A stretch of DNA of 64,000 nt from assembly GCA_019925095.2 (NCBI GenBank), contig CM034391.1:25347051-25411050 (forward strand). Reading direction: 5' to 3'. The translations under genes were made by a program, and so were the position numbers. Shown here in pieces: positions 9,899-20,174 of the stretch. Position 1 is the stretch's first letter. Each line of letters opens with the position of its first letter. The notes beneath the pieces were generated by a model. The model made no database searches. It saw only the letters and a program-made list of their open reading frames with translations, and was not told the origin of the DNA. This DNA is from Dendrolimus kikuchii. Lineage: Eukaryota; Arthropoda; Insecta; Lepidoptera; Lasiocampidae.

Positions 9899-10127
9899 CG
9901 AGGTGGTAGGGTATTTGCCCGACTGGATGGCTACAACCCCTGGTCTAGAGTACGCCGCCATAACAACCTTGAGTTGTGTTCCGGTATTAGTGACCAGGTT
10001 CGAGTCTCCCTTAAGAGAGAAGCAGCGCATTTGTAGCACCTTTGGTGTTGCAAATGTCCATAGGCGATAGTGACCACCTCCATTAAGTGGACCGTCTGCC
10101 TGTCTGCTGAACTCCTGCAATAAAAAA
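9899..10127 (+). repeat. SINE-A, short form
   Basis: Starts AGGTGGTAGGGTATTTG and ends CTCCTGCAATAAAAAAAAA. Contains GGTTCGAGTCTCC at 9998-10010, the copy closest to a tRNA B box, but no A box is found upstream. Confidence 0.75.
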
Positions 10128-10161
10128 AAAATTGGTTCGTTTTTGACTGAAATTGCAGTTT

Positions 10162-10540
10162 ATGATGGAGAACGCTTACCTAGAAGATACCTGCTTACGC
10201 GAGACTTGAAGACACCATACATAAATACATAACTTCACGCCAGTTCCCTTGCGGAGTAGGCACGAGCAACAGAGCGCCATTCAGGCTTATTCTTACACAC
10301 CTCACTTGCTTCTTTGACATTCATAACTCTTGTCATGCACGCTCGTCTGTTCTTAAGGCTCCTGACATCACCTTCTGCTAGTACACGATCAATTTGATCA
10401 TGGAAGGTGTGTGGTGGCCTTCCACGACTTCTGCATCCATACACTTTTGCATTGTATACACACTTGGAGACACCAAAATAGTATTTTTCAAGAAAAACAG
10501 ACGACGGTAGACAGTTCCACTCCTCTGTGGTACGTATTAT
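10162..10540 (-). pseudogene. Jockey-like LINE relic, interrupted
   Basis: The two sides of the RTE1 insertion (10162-10217 and 10462-10540) match consecutive parts of the antisense jockey-like reverse-transcriptase C-terminus seen at 36193-36654 ('gagacttgaaga' region and the segment before it). Heavily decayed. Confidence 0.5.
10218..10461 (-). pseudogene. LINE RTE1 3' end, 14-bp TSD
   Basis: Encodes the last 69 residues of the RTE1 ORF (GCRSRGRPPHTFHDQIDRVL ... ARELA, stop) and has a short atac-type tail at the left. Flanked by acttgaagacacca (10204-10217) and acttggagacacca (10462-10475), a near-perfect 14-bp target duplication inside a jockey-like relic. Confidence 0.85.
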
Positions 10541-10678
10541 AAATCTGAAATCATAGCGCTTCTAACCACTTCGTCTATTAATTTTTATTAATTTTTGAAA
10601 ATTCTAACAACACCACTTTAGTTTTCATCAAAATTTTCTTAAGTTTTCGCGACTTGTATACATAATAAAACTACATTT

Positions 10679-11149
10679 TTACGATTTTAAGCGCGGTAAT
10701 TTGTTTGATTTTTATTATTACGACGTTTCGACCACTTTTCAGTAGCCGTGATCACGGAAGACAAATATGTCGAGTGTCAATGAGTATTGTTAAAGTTTTA
10801 TTTAGCTTACCGCCAATTTGTTCATTTTAATTATTTCGTTTTAATTTTATTTATGGTTATTATTTACTCTATGGGAGCCTAGTCTAATTTACCACCGCTT
10901 CGTAACATGTTGTAGCTTGAAAAGAAGAAGCGGCGCAAGAAACTCTTCAGCGAACATGCCTAGCTCTAAATTTTATATAATATTAAAATGAGTGGAAGGA
11001 AAAATAAAAGAAATTATCAATCAAGTTGGTTTGTGTTCCGGAACACATTGACACTTGACATCTTTGTCTTCCGTGATCACGGCTACTGAAAAGTGGCCGA
11101 AATGTCGGAATAATAAAAATCAAATAAATTACCGCACTCAAAACCGTAT
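10679..11149. mobile_element. Fold-back element F, 104-bp inverted arms
   Basis: 10679-10783 and 11046-11149 are inverted copies of each other; both carry 'agtagccgtgatcacggaag' or its complement, and 'ttgatttttattatt'. The roughly 260-bp centre has no long ORF. A half copy lies at 41479-41690. The arms suggest a fold-back transposon or MITE; a Penelope-type terminal repeat is an alternative I cannot exclude. SINE-A abuts the right arm. Confidence 0.75.
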
Positions 11150-11464
11150 TTTTTTTTTTATTGCAGGAAATCAACAGACAGGCAGACGGCCCACTTGATG
11201 GAAAGCGGTTACCATCGCCTATGGACATTTGCAACACCAAAGTTGCTACAAATGCGCTGCTGCTCTCTTAAGGGAGACTGGAACCTGGTCACTAATGCCG
11301 GAACACAATTCAAGGTTGTTATGGCGACATACTTTAGACCAGGGGTGGTAGCCATCCAGTCGGGCAAATGCCCTACCACCTGGCTGTGGGTTGTTAACTC
11401 GCCTCTTACGACAGGCCGCCCGGCCGCAGGAGATTGTATTCTTTCTCCGTGCCTGCACGGATAA
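11150..11464 (-). repeat. SINE-A, full-length copy
   Basis: Inverted: poly(T)ATTGCAGG at the left, 'cctgcacggat' at the right. Longest accidental frame 89-107 codons on either strand; these are not genes. Confidence 0.85.
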
Positions 11465-11827
11465 AAACTCAGTCTTATTATCAAAATCATAGTTTGATCT
11501 TTGGTTATCCAGGCACACTTGGAAAATAAAATTCAGCTGTATATTTGCTGAACCTGCATTACGTAACAATGGTTCACTCTTGCCCTCTTTTATCTATATG
11601 GAAATGAATTTACAAGTTTCCCCGTTCTACTTGTAATCTTTGCGACGGATCTGTACAGGCCTTTTTCCTTGAAACTGGAAAAGTTTTTATTCACCAAAAG
11701 GAAAACCGGTGAAAGGAAATGCGAAAATTTGTTGTGTTGTGGAATTAACTTGGGACTGTAAAGCTGATTATAATTAGATTGTAATCACTTTCATTACAAT
11801 GATTATTTTTATCTCTTGTTAACCGGC

Positions 11828-12515
11828 TTTTTTTACGAGCTTTTATTTAACTTGCAATGGACGTATGTAAGTTTAGGTGGAATCTTGCAAGTTAAATTTG
11901 ACCAACTTCCCGATTTCCGATTGAGCTGAAATTTTGCGCGCATATGTATATCGCGTGACAATGAAATAATATGGCACCATGGAGCTGATATGATGATGGA
12001 GTCGGAAGGTGGCCATAGGAACTCCTATACTAAACAAGATAGACCCGTAGTGCTTGGGCTCGTTTTACTTGTCTTGGCTAGCACTCTGCTGCTACATGAT
12101 ATCCAGGATCTCAAAAGCTTGTATTTAAAAACCTTTTAAAAAAAGCTTATGTATGTTTATTACGAAATTTCTCCGTCAATTGTCAACCGATTTTCAGTTT
12201 TTTTTTTATCGAAACATAATGCTCTTGGGGTGGTCTTACTGTCATCAAGTCAGGATCTGATGAGTGGATCCCATGGAAATAGAGAGCAATCCTCGAATAT
12301 TATAGGCACGTACAAGGTGTTTCATATTTCCTAAAGCTGTTCAAGTATTTGCGTAACTAAAAAGTAGAAAAAAAACGTTGTCAAAAACCTAAACCGACTT
12401 CAAAAATAACTAAAAGCAAATATTTTCTACGACATCTTGAATTCAGTGCCAAATAAAACAATCAACAAAATTCCAAAATATAGTCATTTTTAGCAGTTCT
12501 TTATTTTTTACTTAC
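11828..12515 (+). repeat. Dispersed repeat C, complete copy
   Basis: Joins the part seen at 1095-1379 to the part seen at 9170-9540, giving a consensus length of about 680 bp. No terminal inverted repeat or coding region seen. A SINE-A fragment starts directly after it. Confidence 0.65.
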
Positions 12516-12521
12516 AATCGA

Positions 12522-12662
12522 TGCAGGAACGGAGAAAGAATACAATTTCCTTCAGCCTGGCGACCTGTCGTAAGAGGCGACAAAACAACCTACAGCCAGG
12601 TGGTAGGGCAGGCCTGACTCGATGTCTACCACTCCTGGTCTAAAGTATGTCGCTATAACAAC
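12522..12662 (+). repeat. SINE-A 5' fragment
   Basis: Keeps the 5' end (ATGCAGGAACGGAG) but loses the 3' half after 'gctataacaacc'. Loss of a 3' end is unusual for this family and points to a later deletion. Confidence 0.7.
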
Positions 12663-12789
12663 CACGAACCAGTGGGCGGCTTGTTGCTAGGAAGCAATGT
12701 CTAATTTACAAATGGATGAGGGTCGGTCAGTCGGGAAATGCGCCAGTGATGTTCTGACTGCGAACGAAACGTTACCTACTGCACTTTGA

Positions 12790-13695
12790 GAGCGAGTATC
12801 TTATAATGACGAACTTTGCGCGATTTATTTGATAACCAATTTCTGCCCTACGGTTTGGTTTTGTTGTATTCTGCTATACTTATAAGAGCTGTGAATTACG
12901 TGATTTCTTCTAATAAACTTTGTGATAATTCCAACGGCATTTTCAAATTTGCATCCTATAAATTCGTAACAAGAACGAATGCAAGGATAATGGTCGATGA
13001 TGTTATGCTGGAGCAAGTGAATGAGTTTGTATATCTTGGATGTGCTTTTAGCAGGGATGGAAGGTACACCGCTGATATAGAAAGAAGAGTGAATTTGGGG
13101 AATAGTTTAAATGGAGCGTTAGGTAAACTTCTAGGCGCTAAGAACCTCAGCCAGAAGGCCCAGCTCGCCGTACACAACGCGGTGCTGGTACCTACGCTCG
13201 CGTATGGAAACGAGAGTTGGGTATGGAAGAAAGAGCATGAAAGTAGAGTAAACGCGGTCGAGATGCGAGCACTGCGCAAAATCTGCGAAGTGACGCTCGC
13301 GGACCGCGTTCGTAATACCGAAGTAAGAAAGAGAGTTGGTCTGAAAGAGAGTGTCGGGGTGAAGGTAAGGAAAGGAATGCTCCGGTGGGTCGGGCATGTG
13401 GAAAGAATGCATGATGAAAGAATGACTAAACAGATATACAATGCAAAAGTGGATGGATGCAGAAGTCGTGGAAGGCCACCACACACCTTCCATGATCAAA
13501 TTGATCGTGTACTAGCAGAAGGTGATGTCAGGAGCCTTAAGAACAGACGAGCTTGCATGACAAGAGTTATGAATGTCAAAGAGGCAAGTGAGGTTTGTAA
13601 GAATAAGCCTAAATGGCACTCTGTTGTTCGTGCCTACCCCGCAAGGGAACTGGCGTGAAGTTATGTATGTATGTATGTATGTAAATTCGTAACAA
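12790..13695 (-). mobile_element. LTR-1 fragment, interrupted by RTE1
   Basis: 12790-12972 is an antisense, diverged copy of the LTR-1 family (compare 33842-34106), ending AAATTCGTAACA. RTE1 inserted in its last bases, duplicating that end. Confidence 0.65.
12973..13682 (+). pseudogene. LINE RTE1, longest copy
   Basis: 5'-truncated LINE whose frame runs to the stop at 13656-13658. About 230 codons belong to the element: FVYLGCAFSRDGRYTADIER, a VLVPTLAYGNESWVWKKEHE stretch, MLRWVGHVERMHDERM, and CRSRGRPPHTFHDQIDRVL, the thumb/C-terminal region of an RTE-like reverse transcriptase. The catalytic palm and endonuclease are missing, so it is dead. The open frame extends 50 codons upstream (12816), but those codons come from the antisense LTR and are a chance fusion. 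Tail (ATGT)n. TSD aaattcgtaacaa at 12960-12972 and 13683-13695. Confidence 0.9.
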
Positions 13696-13904
13696 TATCT
13701 TACACCGTTGCTATTCTTGCATTCGCCTTGCGTTGGAGTCTCAAAACTAGAAATTAAAGGGTAGAGACCCTAAAAACTAGTACTTAACTCTCGCTTCGCC
13801 AAGTTTGTTAAGGGAAAATATACCTTTGATTTTTTCGACTATTTAATTACGTAATGGGTTTTAGTCGGAGACATTTTATTAGGATCAATATCAAAGTATA
13901 GATA

Positions 13905-14050
13905 GTTGATCGGAAGAGATCGTTCAACTGTGGAAGAGATCGTTTGAAGCGATAAAGCCGCCCTTTGTTCAACATTTACTGTATCTAATTTTAAGAACGT
14001 AGTTTTAATTTTTGGTGAGCAATAAAGTGTTTTCATTCATTCATTCATTA
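13905..14050 (+). repeat. LINE 3' UTR fragment with (ATTC)n tail
   Basis: Contains 'ggaagagatcg', 'agcgataaagccgcc' and 'tttttggtgagcaataaagt' followed by CATTCATTCATTCATT. A second copy is at 36018-36142. The arrangement is that of the 3' end of a lepidopteran non-LTR retrotransposon. Confidence 0.6.
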
Positions 14051-14434
14051 AGCGAATCTTACACTACAGGAACCGTGACCAATGAAGCAACATTATATCT
14101 AGCCAAGGTCTTTGTCTGTATTTATTTTACAAGGGAAGCAAAGTACCTCATAACTTTAATTTCTAACCTGTTCAGAGCTGGCTTTGCAGAAACACTGAAA
14201 CGTGTACTATACTTGTTAAAAAATCGACTCGACAATATATTTAGAAGCTTTAATTATTGAATATTTGATATAATTTTTAAAGAGAGGAAAAACACGTCTT
14301 TCATTTTTTTTTATTTCTATATGCTGACTCACATTTTTAAAAATAGAGACAAATAATAAAAACAACAACTTATCAAAAAGTATGATATAAAACATGGAGG
14401 TTCTACTCCGAACAACACTATACTTTATAAAATA
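14051..14434. other. Unassigned sequence
   Basis: AT-rich. The 82-codon frame at 14012-14260 partly overlaps the LINE tail and has no recognisable motif. Confidence 0.4.
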
Positions 14435-14811
14435 CAGTGTAAACTCTATATAACGACATTGAAGGGACTATGCATTTCATGTCGTTATAGAGAGTTGTCG
14501 TTAAATGGAGAAAAGTCTGTTATTTTTTTCTAACGTCTTTTGCTGCATCAGTAATTTTGTTGTATTTTTTATTTATTTTATTCATATCTTGCGACATTGA
14601 GGCATCTTGGTGATAAAGGAAGTACTTAGAAATTACGGTTTTTCGGGATTTCTTAGAAAATTAGGTATGTATGTATGCTGACAGTCGAGTTTATTACGGG
14701 CTAAGATAATAAAGCGATAAAAGAACGTACACAGCTGCGCAGATTTTACTAATTTTGGCAATTTAAAAGGTACTTTTATTACTTAATTGTTGTCGTTATT
14801 GAGAGTGTGTG
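14435..14811. mobile_element. Possible pogo-type MITE
   Basis: Left end CAGTGTAAACTCTATATAAC; the right end, read in reverse, is CACACACTCTCAATAACGAC (similar, not identical). TA flanks both ends (14433-14434, 14812-14813). CAGT-type ends plus a TA duplication fit pogo/Tigger relatives. Noncoding. Confidence 0.45.
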
Positions 14812-14814
14812 TAA

Positions 14815-15229
14815 TGCTATATAGAGTGTATCATTTTATAGTTGTATAGGCTATAATTTATAAAATTATAGTGTGAATTATCTAAAATATAACAATTTTT
14901 CATCACCACGCGGGTGAGACCTCGGGGCGCAACTAGTATAGACATATAAGGGTAATTTAAGATAGAATTAGATTAGAATTCGAAGGTTAGAGGCTATCTT
15001 TTTGTCTTTCATCGAGATTTAGGTTCAAAATAGTTTTTAATTTTCATAATTTTCATACTGATCTACATGCAAATTCATATTACGAATTTCGTCGAATTAT
15101 TGCATCTCACATTAGTAACTAACTTCTCTTTTTTAAAATTTAATTTGTCAAGTGACAGCTGAAAATTGACATCGAAGAAGAAAATATATATATATATACA
15201 CACACAACTTAATTTATTAAAGATAAAAA
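14815..15229. other. Unassigned AT-rich sequence
   Basis: Contains a (TA)n(CA)n microsatellite at about 15186-15206; otherwise nothing recognised. Confidence 0.45.
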
Positions 15230-15560
15230 CTACAAATAGTAAATAGGTCCCAAATCACCGTCAGTTGGGAACGTTCCCAAATCACCGTCAGTTGGGCTGC
15301 ATTGCCACGTTGTAAGGCAACGCATACGCGTTGCCCAACATACAGGCCAGCGTTTTGGTTTCGTGAGACATCTATCAACCGTTGTGATAGGTCTCGATAA
15401 AGGAGATGGGCTACTGGACCCCATGGCCCGAGAGTTTCGACACCAAAAGCCTCGTCCCATCTTCCATGGCACCAAAGACATCCCGTCCGGTCTCTTGCCA
15501 TCGTCGCGACACAGTCAATTTGGCTCTAAAATGGCTGGGGTCCCGGTGGTGACAAGAGCT
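15230..15560 (-). pseudogene. Nuclease-domain LINE, C-terminal relic
   Basis: Antisense frames give DGKRPDGMSLVPWKMGR and, after a deletion and frame change, FGVETLGPWGP ... YVGQRVCVALQRGNAAQ. Together they match the C-terminal domain encoded at 34170-34620. 'KRPD' followed by hydrophobic strands resembles a PD-(D/E)xK nuclease fold. The WDxxCVDT segment is deleted here. Two short frames overlapping this region are pieces of the same broken domain. Confidence 0.65.
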
Positions 15561-15599
15561 AGTTTTCTTATGTATTTTAAACACAGTGTAATAGATGAA

Positions 15600-16430
15600 A
15601 CTGCCTATTCAGAAACTTGCGCGTTTATACTGTAAAAATATGTTTTAAAATATTACAAGTGTTTTTTCCATTAACGACGTAAACGCCTAAAGCCGACGAG
15701 CGTTCTTAAAGTACACCCAACAATTAGTGCGCCCGAGATATATTGACCTACATCTAAATTTACACCACCTTAACCCTTAACCTCATTAAAGCAAAATCAA
15801 CCATAAGCCAAAGTGATAAGGTCTATATTAACTTATATTACATTTAAAAATATGTCATGATTTTCTTTTGAAATAAGAATTGTATTTCTTAGCAACTAAG
15901 GTTCTGAATAAGCGCTTCGACATGCATTTCTCTCGTGACAAGTCGGTTTTTGGTCGTTTCTGTGATTGGAAAGTAAACTGTAAAAGTTTATGATAAGGTG
16001 TATTTTTCTTTGGAGACTTCTGGTGTATAGCCAGAAGATTACTGATGAGGGCAAAGGCATAGAGGTCAGCCGGTTAGGTTAACATATGGAAATAGTATGG
16101 ACTGTTTATAATGTCGAAGCGAAGTGGGTTGTGATGGGAGGCTTTGCTCAGGTCCGTCTTGATACGAGGGTTATATATTATTCAGGATTTGTGAGAGGTT
16201 TGTGTTTGTTTGTTGCAGCATAAGGGATGGATAGACATTTTATGATTTATATTGGTATTTTTAAAATATGGCTACGAGAGAATTTTGCTTTCTTTTGTAG
16301 CGAGAAAAAGAGCACACATGACTAGAGAACTGTCAATTTTATTAAATAGAGTTTAATCAGAGTTTGCCGCGTGTCTTAGCCTAGGCAGTAGCTTTATTTT
16401 ACTTACAAAAAAACTTTGTTCGGTTTTTTA
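15600..16430. other. Unassigned sequence
   Basis: No ORF, inverted repeat or recognised family. Confidence 0.45.
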
Positions 16431-16433
16431 CAT

Positions 16434-16625
16434 ATTGTTACGAGTTGCAAGACTCGAATTAAAGTGCCGTTAGAATTACTATAGAATTTATTAGAACCAT
16501 GCAAACACGTATAACACAGGTACAAATATAACTGAACACAACCAGTGCAAACGTAATGCACGATTCAATGACACGCGCAAAGTCCGTCACTAAATAGATT
16601 ACCGAATGTACACAAGTCTACAGTC
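16434..16625 (+). mobile_element. LTR-1 5' fragment
   Basis: Starts TGTTACGAGTTGCAAGACTC and shows the family landmarks 'aagtgccgttagaatta', 'tttattagaac', 'acacgtataacacaggtac' and 'cgcgcaaagtccgtcact'. It breaks off where a perfect palindrome begins. Confidence 0.75.
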
Positions 16626-16626
16626 T

Positions 16627-16683
16627 ATAGAGCTAGCTTAATTCCCCGGGGTATAATACCCCGGGGAATTAAGCTAGCTCTAT
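16627..16683. repeat. Perfect 57-bp palindrome
   Basis: Two 28-base arms separated by one base; centre CCCCGGGGTATAATACCCC. The right arm is continuous with dispersed repeat H ('agctagctctatg..gagtttcatttaaat', compare 7015-7045), so the left arm is an inverted copy of the first bases of that element. Confidence 0.9.
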
Positions 16684-16760
16684 GTAGAGTTTCATTTAAA
16701 TCCGTTTGTAGTTTTCAGGTCATACTCAAACAGACAGGCAAAAATTCCAAGAATTGTATT
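16684..16760. repeat. Dispersed repeat H fragment
   Basis: 'gagtttcatttaaatccgt' to 'agacaggcaaaaattcc', matching 7035-7115. Confidence 0.6.
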
Positions 16761-16761
16761 T

Positions 16762-16906
16762 TTTTTTAATTGCAGGAGTTCAGCAGACAGGCAGACGGCC
16801 CACTTGATGGAAAGCGGTTACCATCGCCTATGGACATTGGCAACACCAAAGGTGCCACAAATGCGTTGCTGCTCTCTTAAGGGAGACTGAAACCTGGTCA
16901 CTAAAA
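16762..16906 (-). repeat. SINE-A 3' fragment
   Basis: Poly(T)AATTGCAGGAG to 'aacctggtcactaaa'; 5' truncated and followed at once by a tRNA-derived SINE fragment. Confidence 0.75.
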
Positions 16907-16907
16907 A

Positions 16908-17003
16908 CAGTCTAAGTGGTGCATGCGTTTCGGCCAGAATTCGAACCCGCGCCCTTTGGGTTTGGAAAGCGTGCCGTAGCAATTATGCTACTACGACTAA
17001 TTG
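16908..17003 (-). repeat. tRNA-derived SINE T2 fragment
   Basis: Antisense tRNA-like head. In reverse complement: GTAGCATAATTGCT (A-box-like) then GGGTTCGAATTC (B box). Homologous to the right ends of 45305-45605 and 47200-47495. Confidence 0.7.
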
Positions 17004-17082
17004 CTTCAGACAGTGTACTGTACTTCAGAAAAAATAAAATAACTAAAATCTCTCTGAAAAAACCGGCTTTAAGTCACTATTA

Positions 17083-17256
17083 TTTTTTTACTTTTTATTG
17101 CAAGAGTTCAGCAGACAGGCAGACGTCCCATTTGATGGAAAGCGGTTACCATCGCCTTGGACATTTGCAACACCAAAGGGGGCTACAAATGTGCTGCTGC
17201 TCTCTTAAGGGAGACTGGAACCTGGTCACTAATACCGAAACACAACTCAAGGTTGT
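17083..17256 (-). repeat. SINE-A 3' fragment
   Basis: Starts 'tttattgcaagagttcagca' and breaks off after 'caaggttgtta'. Frames seen here are accidental. Confidence 0.75.
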
Positions 17257-17446
17257 TAAATCAGCTTAATGGTTTCCAGGAATTTGCAAGAAACACCAAC
17301 AGAGAAGTTAATAATAATAACAGAATAAAGTTTTATGATGTCTTACGACATCGTGAACAAAGAGATTAGCTTGAACTAGATGACTCAAATTCAAAAGGGT
17401 AATAAGACACTTGCAAAGGATTAGTATCGGCTTGCAACAATATCGT

Positions 17447-17520
17447 CGTTCGTCGACAGCCAATCGTAGTCCGCTACTAGACGTTATACTCCCCAAAGCA
17501 CTATAGATCCCGATCTTCTG
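17447..17520 (-). pseudogene. Old LINE reverse-transcriptase tail
   Basis: 'gacagccaatcgtagtccgc' and the following bases resemble the 3' end of the RT relic at 2911-2960 ('cagccattcgcagtccact..tggacgta'). Too decayed to translate. Confidence 0.4.
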
Positions 17521-17700
17521 TTTTCCTCGTTCAGCCTCCATCAACGAACTTCTGCAGGCGGTCAATTCATTGGCCTGAAGAACGTTTGTCTGCCAAGACT
17601 CCAGGACTCGTTTGGTACAGACAAAACTGACCCATTGTCACTTCAACTTGCTATTTTTGTGAGCTATGCCGATTACTTTGGTTTTACACGTATCTTTATA

Positions 17701-18310
17701 ACTAGCTGACCCGGCGAACTTCGTACCGCCATATTTTCTGAATTCCTAAAAGACTTTGTTTCATGACACAAAAAAAAAAAACACCATAATCGGTCCAGGT
17801 GATCAGGAGGATTCTAGAACCCGACCTCAGCGACACCTACGGGTTCTAATTGCGAATCTAAACCATCCGGGAACCCACTCAAACACACAAAAACAAAATC
17901 ACCAAAATCTCTCCAGATGATAAGGAGAATTGTAGAACCCGATCTCAGCGCCACCTACCGGTTCTAATTGCAAATCTAAACCATCCGGGAACCCACTCAA
18001 ACACACAAAAACAAAATCACCAAAATCGCTCCAGGTGATAAGGAGAATTGTAGAACCCGATATCAGCGCCACCTACCGGTTCTAATTTCAAATCAAAACC
18101 ATCTGGGAACCCACTCAAACACACAAAAACAAAATCACCAAAATCGCTCCAGGTGATAAGGAGAATTGTAGAACCCGATCTCAGCGCCACATACCGGTTC
18201 TAATTGCAAATCTAAACCATCCCGGGACCCACTCAAACATACCCACAAATTTTCATCAAAATCGGTGAAGTAGTTTTCAAGTTATAAAATTACAACGAAA
18301 AGTAGCATTG
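17701..18310 (-). repeat. Dispersed repeat G variant with minisatellite
   Basis: Left end 'ctagctgacccggcgaactt', right end in an AT-rich 'ttttttatataatatatag'. It contains four tandem 118-bp units (listed separately). 'catcaaaatcggtgaagtag' at 18255 is a phrase common in these elements. Noncoding. Confidence 0.65.
17798..18270. repeat. 118-bp minisatellite, four units
   Basis: The word '(c/g)tagaacccga' recurs at 17814, 17932, 18050 and 18168, exactly 118 bp apart; each unit reads 'cc.ggtgat.aggag', 'cagcgccacctaccggttct', 'aatctaaaccatc', 'cccactcaaacac'. One to two units of the same repeat are present at 47640-47820 in another copy of the family. Confidence 0.9.
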
Positions 18311-18654
18311 ATTTTTTTATATAATATATAGATTCAGTTTATATCAGAAACACCCAACATAACTAGCTTTATATCGCCCATTAAGCGATTTGGAATATGT
18401 GAACAAATTCTGCCGTCAGTGTCTACATTTCGACCTGGAGATTAGAACGTAAGGACGCACGCTACTCGACTTCAGTATTCAATCACTGCGAAACAGAAAT
18501 TACAAATTCACACTTCCATTCTACTGTTATCATTATAAGTGGAAAGTAACTCAGTCTATTCGGTTTCATTTAGATTTTACTGAAATTTGACATAATATAT
18601 GTAGTCTCAATACCGAGGCTGGACATATTTAATGACAGTTTTTGTCCAGGTATA

Positions 18655-18771
18655 AATTATTATGTCACGTACGTGGAATAATTTATTGCTACATTATTAG
18701 CAAGGTTATAACTAAGTAGTCCATGTACATGCCAAAAATTATTCCACGTACGTGACGTAACAATAATAATT
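18655..18771. mobile_element. Small palindromic MITE, 117 bp
   Basis: Left GTCACGTACGTGGAATAATT (18664) is inverted at the right as AATTATTCCACGTACGTGAC. Interior 'caaggttataactaagtagtccatgtac'-like core of about 50 bp. Related copies at 20096-20172 and 20574-20626. Confidence 0.8.
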
Positions 18772-18774
18772 TAA

Positions 18775-19335
18775 TTAAGTATAACTTGTGCAAATACATG
18801 CTCACAAAATAATCTAGGGTCTTCACCGGACGAAGTTCCACGGAAACCTAGCTGTTTATAAATATCTTACAAATTTTATTCTGAAGTCATCTACAATATT
18901 ATAATTTATAAGTAGGTTAATAAACAAAATTAATTGTTTGATAGGTATTTGCTCGCTATATAAAAATAAATCTATATAAAATAACAAAAAAATGTTCAGA
19001 ATTAGAATTTTGAGGTACGTATTTTATCTTATAGCTGAACCCTCTACGCGTGAGGCCAACTCGTGCACGGCCACTTGATTTATTTTAATTGACTAATAAA
19101 TCGAGCTCTACAGAACCCTGGCAGCCATGTGCCACAAAAAGAACAGATGAAGTGACGCCTCTCCCTTCCGCCTGCGGCAAATTAAACTTGTAATTACAGT
19201 GATCACTTTGGCGGTTCTTTTATTAGACTAAGAATACAGTGAATTGAAGACAGCAGGTTATTTGATAGAAGTATATTGTAGGAACTTCTTGAAAGTAACG
19301 AATCGGAATTTGCATGAGTACCACTGATGGTTTTG
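18775..19335. other. Unassigned AT-rich sequence
   Basis: Nothing recognised. Confidence 0.4.
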
Positions 19336-19337
19336 CG

Positions 19338-19435
19338 TTACATACATACATAACTTCACGCCAGTTCCCTTGCGGGGTAGGCACGAAAAACAGAGCGCCA
19401 TTTAGGCTTATTCTTACACACCTCACTTGCTAGCA
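19338..19435 (-). pseudogene. LINE RTE1 3' end, left arm
   Basis: Last about 25 codons of RTE1 with its (CATA)n tail at the left. It is immediately followed by another RTE1 3' end in the opposite orientation. Confidence 0.8.
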
Positions 19436-19562
19436 CAGCTATGAATGTCAAAGAAGCGAGTGCGGTGTGTAAGAACAAGCCTGAATGGCGCTCTGTTGTA
19501 CGTGCCTACCCCGCAAGGGAACTGGCGTGAATCTATATATGTATGCATGTATGTATGTATGC
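19436..19562 (+). pseudogene. LINE RTE1 3' end, right arm
   Basis: Encodes MNVKEASAVCKNKPEWRSVV ... ARELA and stop, then (ATGT)n. Paired head-to-head with 19338-19435; the two arms differ at several positions, so they look like separate insertions rather than a recent inverted duplication. Confidence 0.8.
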
Positions 19563-19564
19563 AC

Positions 19565-20090
19565 TTACATGCGAACAATAATAGAATTCCATTTAGTGCA
19601 ACAAAGGTTTTGTGTTCAAATAAAATATACAAATATGTTGGCATCCTAATATATATGGCAGCTAATATGTATTTGTAGGATACGTCATGAAACTATAATT
19701 GCAGTAACTACTCATATAATATTGCTAAAATTTAATAGATTGTATGAAACTATGTGTAATTTTTTGTATATAATGTACAACTTTGACAGTTGTGAAAATA
19801 AGTAGTTGTATTGTTATAAAAACTTTGTTCCCGCAAACATTCGCTCTTTAAAGATGGCGCCTCTTGAAATACCGACCGTATACGGAAATCGGTTGGTTTT
19901 AGCGCATATTATAAAAACGGCTAGTGTTTGCAGGAAACGATTATAGAAACAGTTAACATATAGGAAAATTAATACTTATGGAGTTAACCGGTTAATGCAA
20001 ATTTACATAACACTCTTTTTAAGGTTTACGCTCCGAACGAAATAGTTTACTAAAAACCGGTTATGATCAAGGTCAATTTTAAACCGGTTT
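19565..20090. other. Unassigned sequence
   Basis: Nothing recognised; the frame reaching 19678 is a run-on of the RTE1 tail. Confidence 0.4.
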
Positions 20091-20095
20091 CAAAC

Positions 20096-20172
20096 TATTA
20101 CGTCACGTACGTGGAATAATTTATTGCTATACAATTACCAAGGTTATAATTAAGTAGTCCATGTACGTGCCG
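20096..20172 (+). repeat. Small palindromic MITE, right arm missing
   Basis: Same left arm and core as 18655-18735 ('cgtcacgtacgtggaataat', 'aaggttataattaagtagtcc') but it stops at 'gtacgtgcc', where the 135-bp tandem duplication starts. Confidence 0.75.
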
Positions 20173-20174
20173 AT

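Noticed and set aside
9998..10010. RNA polymerase III B box in SINE-A
   Set aside because: Only one copy reads GGTTCGAGTC; others read GGTTCCAGTC, and no A box lies at the right distance.
12956..13486. 176-codon minus-strand frame opposite RTE1
   Set aside because: Shadow of the RTE1 coding strand; the same shadow recurs opposite every RTE1 copy.
12816..13658. 280-codon open frame as one gene
   Set aside because: The first 50 codons come from an antisense LTR-1 fragment and the rest from RTE1; the TSD at 12960-12972 marks the join, so it is a chance fusion.
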